Notes under the pieces: model-generated
The model's database searches: none
Told to the model about the DNA's origin: nothing
The model's input: only the letters and a program-made list of their open reading frames with translations
Shown: positions 21,483 to 32,487 of the stretch, in pieces
Position numbering within the stretch: position 1 is the first letter of the stretch
Layout: the number at the start of each line of letters is the position of its first letter
Origin: Nilaparvata lugens
Lineage: Eukaryota > Arthropoda > Insecta > Hemiptera > Delphacidae
NCBI RefSeq assembly: GCF_014356525.2
Contig: NC_052511.1
Span: forward strand, 47,678,182-47,742,181
Direction: 5' to 3'
DNA: 64,000 bases
Translations under genes and position numbers: made by a program

Positions 21483-22287
21483 CATTCTTTCCGAAGAATG
21501 GACATTGATATGTCCAAAGATCCGCCAATTTATGTAGATGCATAACAATATTATCTATAGTTATCACAAATTGCTTTTTTAATATCATATATACAGTTCA
21601 ATAATAATTTTTCGCCACACTGTACAGAAAGCAGCTTTTTTCCAGTCCCTACGTAGATCTGAAAGACATTGTTTGCAGACGACTCTCGTCTGACGTCAGA
21701 ACAGGTTTCTTTCCGGCCGAGGCCGGAAAGAGTACCCTTACCAGCCGCTAACATGGAACTAAGAAAGGTGATCATAAAACAGCTGATCAAAAAACATTTC
21801 ATTATTTGTGTACATTATTTAATAATTGGAACATTTATAATAATATCATCTCATTGTCATTTGAAAGAATAAAAAAGTATAAACTAAACCTCCCACATAA
21901 TTGAATGAACATCATCTATGAAAATAAAAAGAATGAAAATAAAAATACTTGGACAATTTCCTGATACTCAGATTACCTCAGATTTGCTAGAGCTATCACC
22001 TTCCACTTCTGCTTTCGGAAGTGCTTAGTAAACAAGTAAATATTGTCTATTTTTGTGTGTGGCGAAAAATAGCATTCGCACCACGGGCAAAAATGTTTTT
22101 CCGGCTCTCAACCGATTTCTATCCGGAAAAATCTAATTTTCTGCTCTAGGTGCGAAATAACTATTCTTAGTCTATATTATGTAAATAAATTCATCTATAA
22201 TTCTGCTGTAATGTAAGCTATTGTATATAAGTGTATAAGCCAGTATATATTGTTGTAATCTACATGAATAAAGTACTCAATCAATCT
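21483..22287 (+). mobile_element. Family O copy 2, interrupted by family D
   Basis: Sense strand is plus. O sequence runs from ATTCTTTCCGAAGAATGG to about 21607, where a family D element breaks it, then resumes CTTAGTCTATATTATG at 22166 and ends AATAAAGTACTCAATCAATC. The uninterrupted order is seen in copies 4 and 5. The frame ILSEEWTLICPKIRQFM then stop is conserved. CT-rich DNA flanks both sides. Confidence 0.75.
21608..22165 (+). repeat. Family D copy 2 with deleted hairpin tip (~558 bp)
   Basis: The left module (TTTTTCGCCACACTGTACAG) and the middle match D1. In the right module the GC-rich tip is gone: CCGGCTCTCAACCGATTTCT replaces the arm-tip-arm of about 50 bp seen in D1. The loss is centred on the palindrome. 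The insertion lies in family O, so its edges are known to within a few bases. Confidence 0.75.
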
Positions 22288-22289
22288 TT

Positions 22290-22560
22290 CACTCTACTTC
22301 TCCTCATCGTCTTTCTCTTTATCTTTCTCTCCCTCATTGTCCTGTTCGTTCACTCCTTTCCTGTTAACTTTCCCTTTCTTCTCATCTCAAATCTCTATTT
22401 CCTCTTTCTGACTTGTCTCCAGTAATTCTGTCTCTCCTCCCACACTTTCTTCCTCTTCTTACTCTTCTCTCTCTTCCTTCTTCCATTTCTTTTCCACCTC
22501 CACCCACACCCTTGTCAGTGATAAACGTGCTCACTGATCCTATTTCTCGTTCCTCTCACG
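22290..22560. repeat. Polypyrimidine tract
   Basis: CT-rich plus strand with TCTCTTT and CTTCC words, continuing the pyrimidine context around family O copy 2. No gene. Confidence 0.7.
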
Positions 22561-23009
22561 TTTGTGCACGCGCTCGTGTTTGTGCAAACGCGTGTGTGAG
22601 CATCGCGAAACGGGCGTCCCGGGTTTATTATTATTTTTATCACCTCCATATATCACTTTCACACCAGTCTGTACGCGTTAGCTACACTGACAGTTACACT
22701 GCTAAACTGCCGATACAAATGACAGGGTTAGGTTGGGTTATGCTGGCCTTTCCTACAGTGTAATTCACGTCAATCCGTCAGTATTGATTGAACGGGAAGA
22801 AATTGATACTGTTACAAACAGTAGTGCTGATACAAGTGAAATGGTTATGTTAGGTTATGTTTTTACACTAGCTGTTGCCCTTAGTGAATTCTATACTGGT
22901 AGTTCTGTGAACAGTAGACCTCACGCAGTATTCTCATCCACAAGTACCAGATGTCAACACTGTTTTATATGTTAACAAACTCAGTTCACGTTTAAATTTG
23001 TATTCCATA
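22561..23009. other. Unassigned, with family Y and family A fragments
   Basis: GC-richer at 22565-22625. A family Y fragment (CGTCAGTATTGATTGAACGG) lies near 22757. A family A fragment in reverse (AGTTCTGTGAACAGTAGACC) lies at 22902-22950. The 80-residue frame at 22733-22975 runs into that fragment and is not a gene. Confidence 0.45.
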
Positions 23010-23709
23010 TCTATATATATAAAAAGCGCTCACTGACTGACTGACTGACTCACTCACTCACTCACTCATTCACTCACTCACTCGCAGTACTAAAAAAACG
23101 CAGTTCTACCGGACCAAAAACGTTCAAAATTTGGTAGGTATGTTCAGTTGGCCCTTTAGAGGCGCACTAAGAAATCTTTTGGCAATATTTTAACTCTAAG
23201 GGTTGTTTTTAAGGGTTCAAAGTTCGTCTTTTAGCATGTATATTCTTCTTCTCCCAATCTCTTAATTATAATTGAAATTTCCATATCATATGTTACTATA
23301 GAACTATAATCTAGATAGAGTACCTCTTCGAAACAGTTGTTAACTGGCAACTAAATTAATAATTTTGTCAGGTTGGCATTAAGTTGAGTTGACTTTGTTA
23401 GGTTGGCACCAAGTTGAAGATTTAAATGCATTTATCGCGGAAAAATTGATTGGGCACTGCTACTTCAATCCTGGGAATATTATATTTCTAGCCGTCAGAC
23501 TCGCTTCGCTCGCCATATCCGTTTAGCCAGACGTTTAGTCTGGACCCCCGACTGGATTGTCCTAACATATGATAAAAATGCTCAAATGGAAAATGCAGGC
23601 GAGCGAAGCGAGCCTGCTGATCTCATTCTTGGACGATCCAGACGGGGGTCCAGGTGGCGGAGCTCCCTGGCTAGACGGATATGGCGAGCGAAGCGAGCCT
23701 GACGGCTAG
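23010..23709 (+). mobile_element. Helitron-like element 1 (700 bp, non-autonomous)
   Basis: Starts TCTATATATATAAAAAGCGC after an A, and ends ACGGCTAG before a T. A|TC...CTAG|T is the classic Helitron end pattern. After the 5' end comes an ACTGACTGACTCACTCACTC run (23031-23085), then ACCAAAAACGTTCAAAATTT. The last 222 bp form an inverted pair: CTAGCCGTCAGACTCGCTTC at 23488 matches the complement of the 3' end over roughly 75 bp. No Rep/helicase gene is present, so mobility would need an autonomous relative. Confidence 0.8.
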
Positions 23710-23937
23710 TGATATTATAATTCATCCAGTTCCGTGATGATCTTTCTATCTGATGAAAATTAATTTTCCAGAATAAAAAATATTATACTTTCTCCAGAAT
23801 TGTTTAGTTCATTTGTTTATTTTTATTCACCTATTAAATTAGTTTTTTCGAATGTGAGAATATTGATACTGATGGGCACGCATAATAATATCATGAGCGC
23901 AAAAAAAATATTGAAACCAAAGACCTTTAAGCTGCGA

Positions 23938-24118
23938 TTAGACCAAATTTATTAAAAAAATGTTAATAACTCAATCTATTTAGATTATATTAGATCGAAC
24001 ATAACTTATCATACACATGATGAACATATGTGTTTGTCAACTTCCGTTCAATCTTTTAGAATCTATAAAGATTAAATTATAACCACTTTGTTAATAGCTT
24101 TGGTGTAAACCCAGCTTG
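23938..24118 (+). mobile_element. Family G copy 2 (~180 bp)
   Basis: Left AAGCTGCGATTAGACCAAAT, right CTTTGGTGTAAACCCAGCTT. These are diverged inverted ends of the same type as copy 1 at 62626-62790, and AACATATGTGTTTGTCAA is shared internally. Flanking bases are TTA-like on the left and TGA on the right, so the duplication is not clean here. Confidence 0.65.
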
Positions 24119-24143
24119 AAGATGCATACCTCTTTAATGTCTT

Positions 24144-24490
24144 TGATTGAAACTTATACAAACCTTATACAAATACAGTAATAGACTGGCTTCTCCACAC
24201 ATCTGTGTAATCACTTGTCAGCTGATTTATGATGAATAATTCCATAGTCTGATTTTTACGGTAATTTTTTCCTTTTATATTATCCTTGAAATGCAAAATT
24301 TCCAAAAACCTTGTATATACGTCGACGCGCAATTTAAAAAGGAACATACCTGTCAAATTTCATGAAAATCTAATACCGCGTTTCGCCGTAAATGCGCAAC
24401 ATATAAATTATATAAACATATAAACATTTAAACATTAAGAGAAATGCGAAACCGTCGACTTGAATCTTAGACCTCACTTCGTTCGGTCAA
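24144..24490 (-). repeat. Family A copy 4
   Basis: Reverse orientation, starting GATTGAAACTTATACAAACC and ending CACTTCGTTCGGTCAA. It lacks the outer ACTAGT segment and some 20 bp around CCTCCTTCATACG. Confidence 0.78.
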
Positions 24491-24760
24491 TAAATCGTCA
24501 GCATCATTTAAATGGGAAATAATAATACTGCTACACTAGAGAATTGAGCCTATATACATCACTTTCAAAATTGACCTGCGAAGCGAGACTGTGGGCAATT
24601 GTAAACTTAACGGAGTGTTCAAAATCACATATCTGCTTTGTACTGCAATCCCATATACATGTATGAGCACATCCTATCTTTCTTCTCTTTTTCTCCTATA
24701 ATGGTTCAGGTAGAACTGGTCTAACTCTGTCTTATCAATAATTCTCCATCATTATCTTGA

Positions 24761-25160
24761 ACTAGTAGTTCTGTGAACAGTAGACCTCACGCAGTATTCT
24801 CATCCACAAGTACCTGATTGAAACTATAGACCTTATGGAAATAAAGCAATAGACTGGCTTCTCCACACATCTCTTGTCAGCTGATTTATGATGAATAATT
24901 CTCTGGTCTGATTTTTACTCTGATATTGGCGTATGAAGGAGGCTCCTTTTTCCTTTTATATTATCCTTGAAATGCGAAATTTTCGAAAGACCTTGCATAT
25001 ACGTCGACGCGCAATTAAAAAAGGTACATACCTGTCAAATATATTACCTCGTTTCGCCGTAAATGCGCAACATATAAACATATAAACATTCAAATATTTA
25101 AACATTAAGAGAAATGCCAAACAGTCGACTTGTATCTTAGACCTCAATTCGTTCGGTCAA
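24761..25160 (-). repeat. Family A copy 5, full length (400 bp)
   Basis: Starts ACTAGTAGTTCTGTGAACAG and ends AATTCGTTCGGTCAA. Same length as copy 1, with about 20 bp missing around the TTTCATGAAAATCTA region. Confidence 0.82.
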
Positions 25161-25448
25161 TAATATATTACACTTAGGGCCGTTTGCACAGTGTAAGTTT
25201 AAGCTAAAGGTTGAACGAAATCTGGATTTTTTCGGCTTAAACTACAATTTCGTTTGCGCAGTATTAGTTTAAACTCTGTATTGTGTTTAAACTCTGGGGA
25301 AGTTTAAACCTCCAAAACAGGAGGTTTAAAACAAATAATTTGGATTAACTAGACATCTGTAAAGTTTGATGGAGAAACAGCTAATAGTGAATTATTTTTC
25401 GACGTTTGCTGTTAATGCTTCTGTAGACGATAATAATTATTTAGGTTA

Positions 25449-26363
25449 TAATGGTTGAGTTCAAAGCCACTGATCAATTCCATCGGTTTTTTTTTACGTT
25501 CAGTAAAAAACCTGATCACAGATTATTGATCACAGATGAACCACAGAATGAAAAGTCGGCTAGTATCTTGACGCCATAATCCGCGATCTTGAAAGATAGT
25601 GTAGCATTGTAATACAGCAGTAGTTTTAATTTCTATAAGATGATGCAGTCATGTGTCGTGGTCTTGGTGCACTCAAATCTTGGTTAGATTGATACCTTCC
25701 ATTTTGTGTGTATTCTGTGGCTCATGAGTCATGACTGACAGATGTTTCCCCTGTTGATCATATTTTGTAAACAAAACTAGAACCTTACCTATTCATTGTA
25801 ATCATTTAAAATGGAAAACCATTGGAGTAGTTTTAAATGCTTTGTGAAATACTATTTTTAAATATTATTATTAAATGTTATTGAATTTTTATAATCATGC
25901 ATTTCTCTGCTCCCAAATACATTTTAATGGAGTCCATCATTTTGTAAACAACCTCATATTCAGCCATGTCTGTTTACGTTCAGCTACTCTATTTACGTTC
26001 TTTTCCATCGGTGGAAAAGTACGATTAACTGATCAGTGAACGAACCGGATATGACGTATTTTTTTTCTTATCAGTTAGACCAAAGACCTTGAAGAGGTAT
26101 AAACGCACAATACGGTTCCATTGATGTATTTTAGTGCAAGATATTATATAATATATATTTTTTGTAATATTATAGATCACAAAAATCTTCAAGATCTTTA
26201 GTATGTAATAATCTTTCAGGCTGTCCCCTTAATGGCCGATTTCAATTCCAAATAATCTAGCGCTGCATGTGAGTCTATGCATCGTTCAACGACAAAACAG
26301 TACTTCGTTCAGAGCCACGTTCACTCACCGATCTCATCGTTCACTCACCGATCAGTGGCTTTG
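25449..26363. mobile_element. Element R (~915 bp) nested in family H
   Basis: Left arm GGTTGAGTTCAAAGCCACTG and right arm CAGTGGCTTTGAACTCAACC are perfect complements, extending through ATC. Also noted: inner CGTTCAGTAAAAAA-type repeats and two GTTCACTCACCGATC direct repeats near 26318 and 26339. It holds family M copy 2. No coding frame. Confidence 0.7.
26080..26283 (+). mobile_element. Family M copy 2, nested in element R
   Basis: ACCAAAGACCTTGAAGAGGT through TAGCGCTGCATGTGAGTC, diverged from copies 1 and 3 and shorter in the middle. Confidence 0.62.
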
Positions 26364-27271
26364 AACTCAACCGTGTCATAGATAGAATTGACAGAAGTTT
26401 TTAATGCGATTGATAGAGATGACTGCGAAGAAGTTTTGGAACTGAGAAAAATTGGATAGAAAACGAATCATTTAAATTTCTAGGTGATAGAGAATTTTTT
26501 AACGGTATTGCTTCAGTAAAGCAAGTGCCAATTTAGTATTTGATTAAATAAGCCACTTGATAGAAAATTTTTATCAGTGATTTTTGATTAGAAAACATGT
26601 TTTTAATAACACATAACTGAGATATTTTGCTTTCAAGAGATTTCTAATAAACGAGGAAGACCGTAGTAGATTTACGTAGATTTTCATAACAAAATAAGGT
26701 TCTCATCTTACATTTATGATTATATTTTTTGGTGCCAACTAAATAAAAGTTTGTTTCTAATAGTAATATAGCATTTCATCATTTTTTGAAGAATTTCTTG
26801 ATCGCTTTTTACTTTTATTACCGTAGAGCTTACAGCTCTGTAGACTTTGAACCAGGATAGTAGCAACATAACCTCAATTTAATGATGGTTTGTAAACAAA
26901 TAGCAAATTTCCTGTAAAAATTACCCTTCCTGATATTATAAACGATGACATTCTATTACCAACTTAACGCTAAACTAGTTTAACTTAAACTGGATTAGTC
27001 AATGCACTGAGGAAACCGATTCAAATTTAAACTTTCAGATTAACTTAAACTCGATTAAATTAATCGAGTTTAGCAATCTATACTGTGCAAACGGCCTTGA
27101 GAAAACATAAAAATATGTTTGTGATTTCATATCTTGGTGAGAAGATGTAACCTATGAGGATTTGAGAACTTACAATATGTAAACTTCACGTTTTGAAATC
27201 TAGAAGAACTGAATATAGGCCTCTAACTATTCACAATAGATTATGCAAAATTCGAAGTAAATTAGCACATT

Positions 27272-27498
27272 AAGGGCCGTTTGCACAGTATAGATTGTTG
27301 AACTCGATTAAGTTAAAATCAAGTTTGAGTTAATCAGAAAATTTAAACTTGAATCGGTCTTCTCAGTGCATTTACTAATCAAGTTTAAGTTAAACTAGTT
27401 TAGCGTTAAGTTGATAATAGAATGTCATTGTTTATAATATCAGGAAGGCTAATTTTTACAGGAAATTTGTTACTTGTTTACAAACCATCAGTAAATTG
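27272..27498 (-). repeat. Inverted copy of family H right end
   Basis: Starts GGGCCGTTTGCACAGTATAG, continues GTTAAACTAGTTTAGCGTTA and ends ACAAACCATCAGTAAATTGA. It is the reverse complement of 26875-27102 over about 225 bp, so the two form a large inverted repeat with a spacer of about 170 bp. Confidence 0.75.
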
Positions 27499-27499
27499 A

Positions 27500-27828
27500 A
27501 AAACATGGTTTTTTAGTAATCATCCCATTTTTCTCAAGAATATTACGGAGCTCCTACAATTTTCCCAGAAATGAGACTCATTTCAGTTGATAGGGCTTAT
27601 GAATAGCTATCCATGGTATAAATTTGAAGAAAATCGTTAGAGCTGTTTTCGAGAAAACCGTGAAAAACATGGTTTTTCAGTAATTATCCGCCCATTTTTC
27701 CGCCATTTTGAATTCAATTTTATTGAATTTCTTATTGTCAGCTCCTCATGGTATGAGGACCTTAAGTTTAAAATTTCAAGTCAATCGGTTAATTAGGAAT
27801 GGAGTTATTGTGTTCACAGACATACACA

Positions 27829-27873
<45 letters not shown>

Positions 27874-28039
27874 ACCACACACACACACACCACACACACT
27901 CACACACACATACACACCCAAAAATAATGTTTTTGGACTCAGGGGACCTTAAACGTATAGAAAACTTGAAATTAGGGTACCTTAATTTTTTTTGGAAAGC
28001 AATACTTTCCTTACCTATGGTAATAGGGCAAGGAAAGTA
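27500..28039 (-). repeat. Family B-like copy 3
   Basis: Reverse orientation: GTGAAAAACATGG, then a CA tract of about 90 bp at 27822-27910, then ACTCAGGGGACC and ACCTATGGTAATAGGGCAAG. It belongs to the variant with CTCATGGTATGAGGACC, like 53281-54150. Confidence 0.75.
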
Positions 28040-28054
28040 AAAACATGTTTTCTA

Positions 28055-28225
28055 CTCCTTACATATAACATCAATGCTCTCCATTATTCAAACAATGCTG
28101 ACAGATTTAAGTGGATTTCGATGAAGAAGGGAGCTTTTTGTACTGTCAGTATCCGTAATGAATAACATCAATGTTCCCCATTGAAACAATGTTGACAGTA
28201 TTGAGTAAATCTCACTATGTAGTTT
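28055..28225 (-). repeat. Two family Y short repeats
   Basis: AACATCAATGCTCTCCATTA with CAATGCTGACAG, then about 105 bp further AACATCAATGTTCCCCATTG with CAATGTTGACAG. Core shared with 11835, 22757, 34905, 38350 and 58905. Function and class unknown. Confidence 0.5.
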
Positions 28226-28445
28226 TGCTGCCGTTACGGTAATGCCATGCTTCGTGCCTCGAAATTGAATATAGACGGAAACTGCCTAACCAGAAAAATG
28301 GGAAAATTGGGTTTTTTTATTACGTGTAGATGTAGGGTATGGAATACTGATGATTTAGCTGTATTAGGTAGCTGGGTGATGCATAGTTTTTTGGGGTTGA
28401 TGTGAAACATTGGGAAGTAAAGGAAGTTTTTTGAGAATTTACTGG
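28226..28445. other. Unassigned
   Basis: No repeat or gene recognised. The 90-residue minus-strand frame across 28234-28506 runs into a family C end and has no known motif. Confidence 0.35.
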
Positions 28446-28447
28446 TA

Positions 28448-28880
28448 TAGTGAGGTTCACGTTTCAATGGCAGCATTGGATTGTTGTTTCTATCCTTGTC
28501 TATCATCCTTGTATCATCTTCGAATCAGCTTTGTATTATTTTTCTATAGTGAGGTCCACGTTATAATAGCAGCATTTGATAAAAATTGGTGTCACTATCC
28601 TTGTCTATAATCCGACAGAGCAGAGAGCCCTGTCCCTTTCGACCTCTGCAACGTTGGCACATCGTTTTCAACACTGCAGGAGTATAATTATTGACAAAAT
28701 ACTCAATCCCAATTAAAGAAATCCATCATCGAATTATTTTAAAGTATTATTCCTTAATGAATGAAATACTATAACTGATGAATATTTGAACAAGTATGGA
28801 CAGTTAAAACTTTGTCAGATATAATGGTATCAGCCGTCTTCTATAGAAGGCAGTGGTAAGGCATAGAATCATAAAAAGAT
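28448..28880 (+). mobile_element. Two family C left ends, second one 3'-truncated
   Basis: TAGTGAGGTTCACGTTTCAA at 28448 and TAGTGAGGTCCACGTTATAA at 28547 lie only 99 bp apart in the same orientation. The second continues with C internal sequence to about 28865 (GTCTTCTATAGAAGGCAGTG) but lacks the right terminus. Confidence 0.65.
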
Positions 28881-29300
28881 ATTGTAGATACACATCCAAT
28901 GTTTATATCATTGGCATTCATATGATATTAATGAATCTCTCAATTATTTGCGCGTTGATTATTATGGAATACTTTGATCTGCGTTCATCGTAATTTAATT
29001 TTTGGAGTAGGAAAACCTTTGGCATGAACAAAAATTTGATCACAATCTAAAATTGTGGATTGTTAAGAGTTTTTGAAACATTGTGATATATATTTATTTT
29101 TTTGTGCTAGAAAATAAGTTAGTTAATTATTATCTAAATGGTTTGGAATATCTCCTTATTGTTGTTCTTCTTCTTTCAAACATGGATTAGACTATTGCCT
29201 GTTCCGACTCACATTCAGCTTGTAATTAGAATAAATAAAAATAATAATAACTAAATGTATAAATTAATCACATAAATATAATCTTATCCAATAACATCAC
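28881..29300. other. Unassigned AT-rich stretch
   Basis: No repeat or gene recognised. Confidence 0.4.
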
Positions 29301-29302
29301 TA

Positions 29303-30104
29303 TAGTGAGGTCCACGTTATAATGGCAGTGTAGGAAAATACGAGAACAACGTTGCCAAATTGACTCCATTTTGCCACTGAGTGTACACAGCTGTTATTCA
29401 ATTCATCCCATTGATCTAATATTAATTTCAATTCCTTTGATTGAATTGATTGGATTCATCAATAAAATCTATTTCTTCATAATTTGATTCTAAACTTTGC
29501 TTTTATAACTGAGATCAGATTTACCAGCCTGAAATGGCGGCTAATTTGAAAAGCTGTGATTCACCAATCTGAACTTCAAAACAACAGAAATTGAGTATTT
29601 CGCTAGGTATTCTATTCCAATTTCTTTTAAAAATAATAGAAAAATGGAAATCCTATCTATAAGATAATTTCAATAGAAATAATAATGAAATAACCTTTTA
29701 ATATTATTTATACCGGTACCAGTGTAGGCCTAACCTATTCCGGTAAACTAAAGTCTAGGATGGTCTCAAAGTTATTAACTTTTAAAGTTGCATTTTAAGT
29801 ATAATAATTTGTGCTTCTCATACGGTAATATCTAAAAATAATTTCATTCATTCAAAAATACATTTAAAATCAATTATACGACTCCTCTACTTTATAATTT
29901 TGTTATAAATAAAAATAAAACATGGCGGCTGAGTATTGTTTGTCTACTTCTGTACTGTTACTGTCAAAAGTGGAATAAAATATTTCTGGTCAACTGACAT
30001 TGCAAAGCTAGAGAGAAATAGTGCCATCTGTTTTGCTGCATGTTAGACAAGGATAACAACACTATTATCAATCATACACTGCCATTATAACGTGGACCTC
30101 ACTA
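29303..30104 (-). mobile_element. Family C MITE, long subfamily, copy 6 (802 bp)
   Basis: TAGTGAGGTCCACGTTATAA and complement, flanked by TA at 29301-29302 and 30105-30106. The interior is the reverse of copies 3 and 10, for example AGAGAGAAATAGTGCCATCT near 30009 against the ATAGCGCTATCTCTCTC patch. No coding. Confidence 0.87.
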
Positions 30105-30419
30105 TATCATCATAAGCACTACTATAATCTATTGTTTTTTTATTTTAAATATTAACTCAACATACCTCTGTATCAACAAATGAGTTTTCTCCAATCATCC
30201 AACAGGAAGATATGTTGTCTTTGATTCTGAAATCATAATTATTTTTTCTCAACCTCAACGTCAACTCATTTCTTTTTTCCTCCTCCTCCTTGATTCTTCC
30301 TCTTTGTTTCTCCAACACGCAATCCACTAAACCAAACTATCCCTCTAGGTAACTGAAATTTGACCTGACCTATCCCTTTAGGACAGACTATCAGACGGCA
30401 AGGATCAAAGGGACATTTC

Positions 30420-31510
30420 CGGTCCCTTGACAATGTAGAACAGAGAGAGAAAGAGAGAGAATATTTGAGAGAGAGAGGGAGGGAGTGAGAGATAGAATGT
30501 GTAAGAGAGAATAGATAGTGAGAGAGGATTGAGAGAGGGACACAGAGACATAGAGAGTGAGTAAGAGAGGGAGATAGAGAGAGGACTAGAGAGTGAATGT
30601 GTGGGAGAGATAGAGTTGGAGAGAAATAGGAAAAAGAGAGTAAGTGTGAGGGAAAGATAGAGGGATAGAGAGTGATTGTGTAAGAGAGTGATATTGAGAG
30701 AGAGAGAGAGGGTGAGAGAAAGGAAGGCAAAGAGTAAGAGAGTGTTTGATTGATTGATTGAGAGTGTGTGAGAGAAAGAGAGAGGGATAGAGAGTAAATA
30801 TGTGAGAGAGTGAGAGAGAGAGTTAGAGAGAAATAGGAAGAAAAAGAGTAAGAGAGTGTGTGAGAGGAAGAGAGAGGGATAGAGAGTGAATGTGTAAGAG
30901 AGTGATATTGAGACAGAGAGAGAAAGTTAGAGAGAAATAGAGAGAGTGATATCGAGAGAGAGATAGAGAGAGAATAGGCAAGAGTGAGGATGTGTGAGTA
31001 AGTGAGAGATAGTTAGAGAGAAATAGAAAGAAATGAGTAAGAGAGTGTGTGAGAGAAAGAGAGAGTGAATGTGTGAGAGAGTGATATTGAAATAGAGAAA
31101 TTTAGAGAGAAATAGGAAGTAAAAGAGTTAAAGAGTGTGTGAGAGAAAGAGAGAGTGATAGTGAGTTAATGTGTAAGAGAGCGATATTGAGAGAAAGAGA
31201 GAGAGTGTTAGAGAGAAATAGAAAGAAAAAGAGTAAGTGAGTGTTTGAGAGAAAGATAGAGGGATAGAGAGTGACTGTGTAAGAGAGTGATATTGAGAGA
31301 GTTAGAGATAGAGTTAGAAAGAAATAGGAAGAAAAAGAGTAAAGAGTGTGTGAGAGAAAGAGAGCGTGATAGAGAGTGAATGTGTAAGAGAGTGATATTG
31401 AGAGAGAGAGTGAGAGAGTTAGAGAGAAATAGGAAGTAAAAGAGAAAGAGAGTGTGTGAGTGAATGAGAAAGTGAATGTGTGAGAGAGTGAGAGTGAGGA
31501 TGTAGCAGCT
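30420..31510. repeat. GA-rich tract with ~105-bp imperfect tandem order
   Basis: About 1.1 kb of GAGA-type sequence. GATATTGA recurs at 30690, 30904, 31082, 31182, 31289 and 31394; several spacings are near 105 or twice that (214). Recurring words are GTGTAAGAGAG, TTAGAGAGAAATAG and AAAGAGTAA. Long serine/leucine frames on the minus strand are spurious. Confidence 0.85.
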
Positions 31511-31584
31511 CACCTCAAAGCCGTCAGAAAGCTATGACGTCATTATTTATGTATGATGCTCTCTGTCCCAGTGTCACATCAGGG

Positions 31585-31635
31585 TATGTCATGTCGTGTC
31601 GTGTCGTGTCGTGTCTTGTTGTGTCGTGTTGTGTT
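31585..31635. repeat. (GTGTC)n short repeat
   Basis: About ten degenerate GTGTC/GTGTT units. Confidence 0.85.
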
Positions 31636-31944
31636 GGGAGGTCACAACTGCAAACTGGGAGAAATTCCAGTAGTTTCAACTATCTTGATTCAATCAGTTA
31701 CAAAAAAAATGAAGAAATATAATCAAGTCGGTTAAGAAAACGGAACGATTGTTTACAGGTAGAGGGATACTATCGCATTGTTGAAATATTCAAATAAATA
31801 AATTCGAGAGAACTAGAGTAGCTCGAAATGTTGATAATCATTGTAAAAATATTATATTAGTCTATCAATTAAATTTATCAATGATACCATAAATAATAAA
31901 ATAGTATAAGATTGCCTCAGTTGGTTCACAGATACACTATTAAG

Positions 31945-32262
31945 CCGCTACAAATGTTCACATATGTGAACAAATGTTCGACATAAATGTTCGGCAAATA
32001 TGTTTGTTGAGGAGCTCAGGGACAAACATTTTGAAAAGTTTGTACAATCATTGTTTGTCAAACAAAAAACTACTGTTTCCCAGACATTTCCAGTGTTTTC
32101 TGTAAAACATAAAAACCTGCTCTCCCCACTTACAATATTTTGTGTGGTGACGCGTCCACACTGGCCACGGGCAAACATTGTTTGTCAAACATAATAAAAT
32201 TTGCCCAAACTGTATCAACAAACATGTTTGCCGAACATTCGTTCAGTATGGACCCGGCTTTA
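31945..32262. repeat. Partly palindromic repeat X
   Basis: TGTTCGGCAAATATGTTTGT near 31988 matches the complement of ACAAACATGTTTGCCGAACA near 32218. Inside, ATTGTTTGTCAAACAAAAAA at 32049 and ATTGTTTGTCAAACATAATA at 32177 are direct repeats. It is probably a short TIR element, but boundaries and duplication are unclear. Confidence 0.5.
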
Positions 32263-32487
32263 GATTACGATTGGTAATCTTTACTTAATCTCTTATAAGT
32301 CTTTTATATATCTTATAAGTCTCTTATAAATCTTTACTTAATCTCTCATGATTACTGCATGGAACTTCGATAAAGAAAAAACAATAATGTTTGGTGAGAT
32401 GAGGTTTATTTCACCTCAATATGGAGAAATATTCCATAATATCTCTGTTCATAGTGTAAACAATCATTTCCGTTTAAAGAAAGATCA

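Larger units (their letters stand above)
25177..27102 (+). mobile_element. Family H TIR element (~1.9 kb), nested host
   Basis: Ends GGGCCGTTTGCACAGTGTA and its complement TATACTGTGCAAACGGCC. The flanks are TTA on the left and TTG on the right, close to a 3-bp Harbinger-type duplication. The interior is AT-rich with no long frame, and contains element R, which itself contains a family M copy. It is a non-autonomous or degenerate DNA transposon. Its right 220 bp recurs in reverse at 27272. Confidence 0.65.
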
